Assembly: GCF_023333585.1 (NCBI RefSeq)
Contig: NZ_JAIQZN010000073.1
Location: forward strand, 1 to 37,076
From: Argonema antarcticum A004/B2
Lineage (GTDB): Bacteria > Cyanobacteriota > Cyanobacteriia > Cyanobacteriales > Aerosakkonemataceae
Direction: 5' to 3'
Length of the DNA stretch: 37,076 nucleotides
Below the pieces are notes generated by a model. That model did not search any database, was not told the origin of the DNA, and was given only the letters and a program-made list of their open reading frames with translations. The first letter of the stretch is position 1. Every line of letters starts with the position of its first letter. Positions 33,201 to 37,076 of the stretch are shown in pieces. The translations under genes were made by a program, and so were the position numbers.

Positions 33201-35538
33201 TGGGGGCTTTATTCAGCATCACCAAGAATCTCTCTTGGCAACGATACCGACGTTAAAAGATGGCTTTACGGCTGGCATGGAAACTGGCGACTTTCTACCC
33301 GCTGGCTACAGCATAGATATGTACTTTTATGCCAAATTTTTCGGTGGGGTAGAAGTAGACACTTGGGAAACTGAAATAGTAAGTTACAGCGCTGCCTTGG
33401 CTCAGGTGAAGCAATATTCTGCACAGGGTTTTTTGAATATAACGCAGCAGACGATGAAGAACTTGAGGGAAACCCTTAGTCAACCGGATTGCTTAATGGG
33501 AACTGCCTACGATGAAACAGTGATGCTTCCTAAGCACCATCAGGATAATGAATTCACGGCGATCACTGTTGCCTACACCAAAAAACTGCTGCTTGCTTAC
33601 TCCTTTAGTAATTACACGACTGCCCTTGACCACATTGCTCAAGTCAAGCCGTATTTGATGGCATTATCGGGAACGATTCATGTTCCCATTTTTCATCTGT
33701 ATGCCGCCCTCACGCACTTGGCACTCTTCCCCACACAGCCAGAAACCGAGCAAGCTGAAATTCTTACTCAGGTTGAAACCCATCAAACCACGCTGAAACA
33801 ATGGGCGCAAAATGCTCCGATGAATCATCTGCATAAATGGTATTTAGTTGAGGCCGAAAAACATCGAGTTTTGGGCAATAAAGCTGAGGCGATTGAAATG
33901 TACGATCGCGCCATTTCTGGAGCCAAAGAAAATCAATTCCTCAACGAAGAAGCATTAGCTAATGAACTAGCAGCAAAATTTTACCTAGAATGGGGTAAAG
34001 AAAATTTTGCTCAAATCTACATAATTCAGGCGTATTATTGTTATATCCAATGGGGAGCAACTGCTAAGGTAAAAGATTTAGAAACGCGATATCCCCAGTT
34101 ATTGAAAGCAATTCAACCTGGAAATAAAAACACTAAAACTACGACATCAGTGACGACCACGAGTTCTGGTTCTAACTTAGATATCACCACAGTAACGAAA
34201 GCTTCCCAGGCAATCTCTGGCGAAATATTGCTAGATAAGTTACTGTCTAGCTTGATGAAAATTTTGATAGAAAATGCGGGGGCGCAACGAGGCTCTCTGA
34301 TTTGGCCAAGCCAGGGAAAACTATTAATTGAAGCTGAAGGGACAATCGATGACGATCTCGTCACTGTGTTGCAGTCAATCCCTGTTGAGCACTGTCAAGA
34401 AATTTCCTCCTCGATTGTTAATTATGTGGCTCGAACTCAAGAAAGTGTGGTATTAGATGATGCTGTCCAATCAGGACAATTTACCAACGACCCCTACATC
34501 CAAAAGAATCAGCCAAAATCAATTTTATGCGTGCCGCTGATTAATCAATCTCAAATCATTAGTATTGTTTACCTAGAAAATAATTTGACAGCCGGAGTTT
34601 TTACGCCAGAAAGAGTAGAACTATTAAAAGTATTATCTGGACAGGCGGCTATCTCGATTCAAAATTCTAAGCTTTATACAGAAGTCCATAAAAATGAATT
34701 AAGGTTGGCTCAACTCAACAAAGCTTACGAGCGTTTTGTCCCCAATCAATTTCTCCAGTTTTTAGGAAAATCAAGCATTATTGATGTGAAATTGGGCGAC
34801 CAAGTGCAGTTGGAAATGTCGGTGTTGTTTTCCGATATTCGCGACTTTACTACTCTTTCAGAAAGGATGACGCCGGAGGAGAATTTCAGATTTATCAACT
34901 CCTATCTCAGTCGCATGGAACCAGTTATTAATGAAAATAACGGGTTTATTGATAAATATATTGGCGATGCGATTATGGCGCTGTTTAGCGGCGAGGCGGA
35001 TAATGCAGTGAGAGCGGGAATTGCCATGCTGTATCGCCTAGTTGAATATAATCAACACCGCGCTAATTCTGGCTATGCGCCGATTCAGATTGGGATTGGC
35101 ATTAATACTGGAACTTTGATGCTAGGAACGGTGGGCGGTCAAAATCGCATGGATGGTACGGTAATCAGCGATGCAGTTAATTTAGCTTCTCGCGTGGAGG
35201 GGTTGACGAAAAATTATGGGGTGTCGCTATTAATCACTCAGGAAACTTACTCGCGTTTAGAAAATCCATTCCAGTACGCAATCCGCACTCTCGATACGGT
35301 AAAAGTTAAGGGAAAATCTGAATTAGTCACGGTTTATGAGGTGTTTGATGCTGACCCGCTAGAAATCAAAGCGGGAAAGTTAGCTACACTGCAATTGTTT
35401 GCTGAAGCTTTGGCGATTTACTCGGAAGGCAAGTTGGCTGAAGCGGCGCGGCTGTTTGCGGAGTGTTGTCATCAGAATCAGGGCGATCGCGTTGCTAAAA
35501 TTTATTTTGAACGTTGTCAGCAAGCGAGTTATGGCTAG
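30232..35538 (+). CDS. Ser/Thr kinase - AAA ATPase - GAF - adenylate cyclase fusion
   Basis: This 1768-residue signalling protein reads, in order: Hanks kinase (1-270; K36, catalytic HKDINPSN at 126-133 with Lys replacing the usual Arg, DFG at 147-149); a STAND-like AAA_16 ATPase (about 300-560; Walker A GFSGIGKT at 328-335, Walker B FLDD near 456-459); a long helical repeat region (about 700-1290); a GAF domain (about 1335-1487); and a class III cyclase (about 1524-1700) with metal ligands D1535 and D1579. Lys1575 and Thr1643 occupy the base-selecting positions, as I recall for Anabaena CyaB1, and N1650 and R1654 are also present. The lysine predicts cAMP, not cGMP. Similar cyanobacterial giants usually end in a histidine kinase. 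No membrane segment is seen. Confidence 0.93.
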   Translation: MLNIPGVSVQAQIYESANSLVYRAIREQDNEPIILKVLKEDYPTPQELTRYRTEYRITQELKEAGVVRVYDLQKYQNTLVMFVEDFGGESVKIWMQQRQFSLKEFLQIAIATTEILGQIHRANVIHKDINPSNIVYQPETEQLKIIDFGISTQLSRETPILTNPGVLEGTLAYISPEQTGRMNRTLDYRTDFYSLGITLYELLTGKLPFETEDALELVHCHIAKQPIPAHEIEPQIPVIVSLIVSKLMAKNAENRYQTAWGIKQDLEMCLVQLQETDSIEEFALATRDITDRFLIPEKLYGRETEVDNLLAAFERVSTGSAEMILVAGFSGIGKTAVVNEVHKPIARQRGYFIKGKYDQFQRNIPFSAFVQAFRELMGQLLSESDAQLQTWKTLILTAVGESGQVLIEVIPELERIIGAQPIVLELSGSAAQNRFNLLMQKFVQVFTTAEHPLVMFLDDLQWADSASLKLLQVLMQDTGHLLVLGAYRDNEVSPTHPFMLTVDEIIKSGAVVNTITLQPLSLADMNQLVADTLICDLSSSQPLTELVYQKTKGNPFFSTQFLKSLYEDGQISFDWDVRHWQCDINRVTFADASDVVEFMAAQLQKLPKETQEVLKLAACIGAQFDLETLAVVSEELPEQTASALWKALQEGLILPITEGYKFIQIDAQLPTNYVANPIYKFLHDRVQQAAYSLIPENQKQATHLKIGQLLLHKYSDIEREEKLFDIVGHLNQGIELINQLSEREALAQLNLEAGGKARSSTAYSAANIYLQTGIELLAANCWQSQYELTLHLYIAATEAAYLNADFEGMEQMATQVLQNAQTILDKIKIYEILIAAQTAQGKMLEAIAVGRDVLGQLGVELPATPDEAKISQALQTVNSRLQGRKVGELIDLPVMTNLQTQAAMQLLGMLVSTIFQAMPTLLPLLSSTMVSLSLQFGNAPASTVGYAIHGMVLCAFLGEAKTGYDFGKLALNLLERFNVREFKSTIRALFGGFIQHHQESLLATIPTLKDGFTAGMETGDFLPAGYSIDMYFYAKFFGGVEVDTWETEIVSYSAALAQVKQYSAQGFLNITQQTMKNLRETLSQPDCLMGTAYDETVMLPKHHQDNEFTAITVAYTKKLLLAYSFSNYTTALDHIAQVKPYLMALSGTIHVPIFHLYAALTHLALFPTQPETEQAEILTQVETHQTTLKQWAQNAPMNHLHKWYLVEAEKHRVLGNKAEAIEMYDRAISGAKENQFLNEEALANELAAKFYLEWGKENFAQIYIIQAYYCYIQWGATAKVKDLETRYPQLLKAIQPGNKNTKTTTSVTTTSSGSNLDITTVTKASQAISGEILLDKLLSSLMKILIENAGAQRGSLIWPSQGKLLIEAEGTIDDDLVTVLQSIPVEHCQEISSSIVNYVARTQESVVLDDAVQSGQFTNDPYIQKNQPKSILCVPLINQSQIISIVYLENNLTAGVFTPERVELLKVLSGQAAISIQNSKLYTEVHKNELRLAQLNKAYERFVPNQFLQFLGKSSIIDVKLGDQVQLEMSVLFSDIRDFTTLSERMTPEENFRFINSYLSRMEPVINENNGFIDKYIGDAIMALFSGEADNAVRAGIAMLYRLVEYNQHRANSGYAPIQIGIGINTGTLMLGTVGGQNRMDGTVISDAVNLASRVEGLTKNYGVSLLITQETYSRLENPFQYAIRTLDTVKVKGKSELVTVYEVFDADPLEIKAGKLATLQLFAEALAIYSEGKLAEAARLFAECCHQNQGDRVAKIYFERCQQASYG

Positions 35539-35544
35539 GGACTA

Positions 35545-35593
35545 GGGTCAGAGGGGCTAGGGACTAGTCCCTAGTCACTAGCCCCTCTGACCC
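35545..35593. repeat. Palindrome of CTAGGGG-type repeats reaching into a coding region
   Basis: GGGTCAGAGGGGCTAG (35545-35560) and CTAGCCCCTCTGACCC (35578-35593) are perfect complements, with GGACTAGTCC inside. The minus-strand gene ends within it, so its last codons are repeat-derived. It begins six bases after the cyclase stop and may end both convergent transcripts. Confidence 0.8.
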
Positions 35594-36310
35594 AGATGCT
35601 CTTAATTCTTCTTGCAGGATCTGCTGATAAATTTTTGGTAAATTTTTAGACATCGAATTAGTTTCGATTCCATATCCCAAACTCGTCCAAGTGCCAGAAA
35701 GCAGCCGCAACACCTCTTTCAACTTTCCCTGACGCAGCTGCTTGGAAATATCAGATCCCCAGACTTCGCGATCGCTTAACCAAGCATAAACCACCGCATC
35801 CTGATATTCGGGCTCAAAACTGTAGGTAGTCCACAAAAAAAAGTGGGACGGCTTAGGATGATAACGCCTAGCGTTCTTTATCCAAGTCCGATTCAACATT
35901 TGATATCGTCCAGCCGCCGTCGAGCAATTTCCCTTGTTAGGGCCAGTAACAATTGTGACGCATCGCTGAGGATGATGGCTAAGGTCGCCGACCTGTTCCC
36001 CTCCGTAAATCACCGAGTAGGGTTGTCGCACATTCGACTCGCTCGCAGAAATTGTTCGCATCAAAGCGCGAATATAGGGGTCGCCCCCTTTCATCACCAG
36101 CGGTATCGTGCCATATAAGCCGGTAGTGGGGTCACGGTGACTTTGCCGGTCTTGAAAAGAAGACCACATTAGTAACACCAAAATCAGCGCCAAAGCAGCG
36201 GCACTACCGGCAAGGAGACGCCTTAAGGCTAAATAGGGCAATTTTTGTGTTGGAACCTTCCGCCGTGGCGATGAGCCTGACGGGATAGGCTGACGCGATC
36301 GCTGAACCAA
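35564..36310 (-). CDS. Lambda-lysozyme-like hydrolase (GH104), membrane-anchored
   Basis: The roughly 248-residue protein has a basic N-terminus, one membrane anchor (about residues 33-51 of the longer form) and a periplasmic domain like phage lambda lysozyme: RTISASESN carrying the probable catalytic Glu, then YSVIYGGEQVGDLSHHPQ, and STAAGRYQMLNRTW. In that family the enzyme cuts peptidoglycan glycan strands as a lytic transglycosylase. A GAGGAG lies eight bases before a TTG at 36310, which I prefer; a GTG three codons earlier (36319) overlaps that ribosome binding site. The final residues SEGLVTRD are encoded by the flanking repeat palindrome. No phage genes are near. Confidence 0.82.
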   Translation of the reverse strand: MVQRSRQPIPSGSSPRRKVPTQKLPYLALRRLLAGSAAALALILVLLMWSSFQDRQSHRDPTTGLYGTIPLVMKGGDPYIRALMRTISASESNVRQPYSVIYGGEQVGDLSHHPQRCVTIVTGPNKGNCSTAAGRYQMLNRTWIKNARRYHPKPSHFFLWTTYSFEPEYQDAVVYAWLSDREVWGSDISKQLRQGKLKEVLRLLSGTWTSLGYGIETNSMSKNLPKIYQQILQEELRASGSEGLVTRD

Positions 36311-36343
36311 ATTCGACACTCCTCACCATTGCGTGCCATTCAA

Positions 36344-37003
36344 TTACGCCAAACTGGCAAATAGCTCTTGCCAGTTTTTTTCTGGAGCCTCTGCCTTGGC
36401 AATAATTTCTACAATTTTATTACGAGCCGACGGTTGAAATAGTGCTTCAACACACACTTGCGCTACTTTAGTCCGGGGGATACGGCCATCAAACAGCGTG
36501 TCAACGGCAGACATCACTACTGGGTATGGATTTTCGTCATTTTGTAGGCCACCGGGACGCACGATGGTATAAGTTAAGCCACTTTTCTGAAGGTACTCTT
36601 CTGCTTGCTTTTTCCATACCAAAATTAGCCAAAATAAATTTAGCGGATGGAATAGTTGGGAGGTACACAAAGAAGTAACCAGTACAAAATGCTCAATTCC
36701 CTTAGCTTTGCCTGCGTCCACCAGATTTTTGGTGCCCTCCCAGTCTACCTTATATGGCCCAGTCGGATCGAAGCTGGGACTAGCACCCGTAGCACAGAGT
36801 ATCGCAGTGCTATCAGCTATGGCGGTTTTGAGGCTGTCTGGATTGAGGACATCGCCCACAACTAACTCAGCTGCATCAGGCAGAATTAACCTAGCTTTCT
36901 CTAAGTCTCGGACTAAAGCCCGGACGGGTATATTGCTAGAGACCAGCTCTTTTACAATCCGGCGACCAGTTTCGCCTGTTGCCCCTGCTACAAATACTTT
37001 CAT
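36344..37003 (-). CDS. Atypical SDR, NAD(P)-binding (SDR_a5 / Ycf39-like)
   Basis: The 219-residue protein has the Rossmann nucleotide-binding motif VFVAGATGETGRR (residues 3-15), then [11 protein letters not shown], a conserved GDV, and TYTIVRPGG. It lacks the YxxxK catalytic pair of classical SDRs; a Lys-rich WKKQAEEYLQ stands in its place. This pattern fits atypical SDRs close to Ycf39 and chloroplast Tic62-like proteins, which bind NADPH and often act as chaperones or assembly factors. It lies 24-34 bases upstream of the GH104 gene in the same direction and may be co-transcribed with it. Confidence 0.85.
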   Translation of the reverse strand: MKVFVAGATGETGRRIVKELVSSNIPVRALVRDLEKARLILPDAAELVVGDVLNPDSLKTAIADSTAILCATGASPSFDPTGPYKVDWEGTKNLVDAGKAKGIEHFVLVTSLCTSQLFHPLNLFWLILVWKKQAEEYLQKSGLTYTIVRPGGLQNDENPYPVVMSAVDTLFDGRIPRTKVAQVCVEALFQPSARNKIVEIIAKAEAPEKNWQELFASLA

Positions 37004-37076
37004 AAAAACACTCGGTAAGTGGGAAACTCAGAGTCTTTAGACCTGAGAGGGAAACGACACGAGCGGTTTTAACCGC

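Noticed and set aside
1-37076. tRNA, rRNA and riboswitch candidates
   Set aside because: On reading both strands I recognised no cloverleaf, rRNA segment or known riboswitch core; a covariance search was not possible.
37063-37076. GCGGTTTTAACCGC palindrome at the right edge
   Set aside because: It may be part of a TATAGCAACCG-type repeat, but the window ends here, so it cannot be assessed.

Overview
The window looks like chromosome from a filamentous cyanobacterium, probably of the Oscillatoria/Microcoleus type. The reasons are the many HIP1-like GCGATCGC octamers, the heptameric short tandem repeats (CTAGGGG, AGTCAAA), the cyanobacterial SigF sigma factor, the DUF3285-ybeY-dgkA-trpG gene order, a 4-Cys Ser/Thr kinase and very large multidomain signalling proteins. 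The genus is an inference.

Layout. 1-3.1 kb: a probably truncated DUF1345 membrane protein, SigF, a Bax-inhibitor-1-like membrane protein, and a small papain-fold toxin followed by a probable immunity protein. 3.17-4.89 kb: an IS200/IS605-type element with an intact TnpB, a divergent 46-residue ribbon-helix-helix protein and matching hairpins at both ends; no TnpA is present. 5.1-6.2 kb: prfB with the classical programmed +1 frameshift. 6.3-11.5 kb (minus strand): a CheB-CheR-PAS-histidine kinase-receiver fusion of 1400 residues, coupled through TAATG to a stand-alone CheB. 11.5-11.9 kb: a repeat-dense gap. 11.9-15.2 kb: DUF3285, ybeY, an IscB C-terminal remnant, dgkA, trpG/pabA and a Tat-type metallo-beta-lactamase-fold protein that has lost its usual metal ligands. 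15.5-17.4 kb: pepP and a DUF421 protein. 17.4-18.7 kb: a RES toxin/MbcA-type antitoxin operon with a duplicated antitoxin leader. 18.8-24.5 kb: a PGM1-like ATP-grasp ligase, a membrane-anchored Zn-ribbon kinase, an Rpn-type nuclease with a duplicated tail, and a glycerophosphodiesterase. 24.5-29.9 kb: a TPR protein, msrA, an M23 peptidase and ftsH. 30.2-35.5 kb: a 1768-residue kinase-ATPase-GAF-adenylate cyclase. 35.6-37.0 kb: a lambda-lysozyme-like hydrolase and an atypical SDR.

How the genes fit together. There are three kinds of content. Housekeeping: RF2, YbeY, DgkA, TrpG, PepP, MsrA, FtsH, SigF. Signalling: the CheB/CheR kinase pair, the 4-Cys kinase and the kinase-cyclase, none of them next to an obvious receptor or target. 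Accessory genes: two toxin modules and traces of two RNA-guided nuclease families, TnpB and IscB. Interspersed palindromes and short tandem repeats fill nearly every gap and in two places form the last codons of a gene.

The best candidates for something not well described are the TnpB/RHH element bounded by matched hairpins, the papain-fold toxin pair beside it, and the RES module with its duplicated antitoxin leader. All functional statements rest on motif recognition by eye; no search was run.
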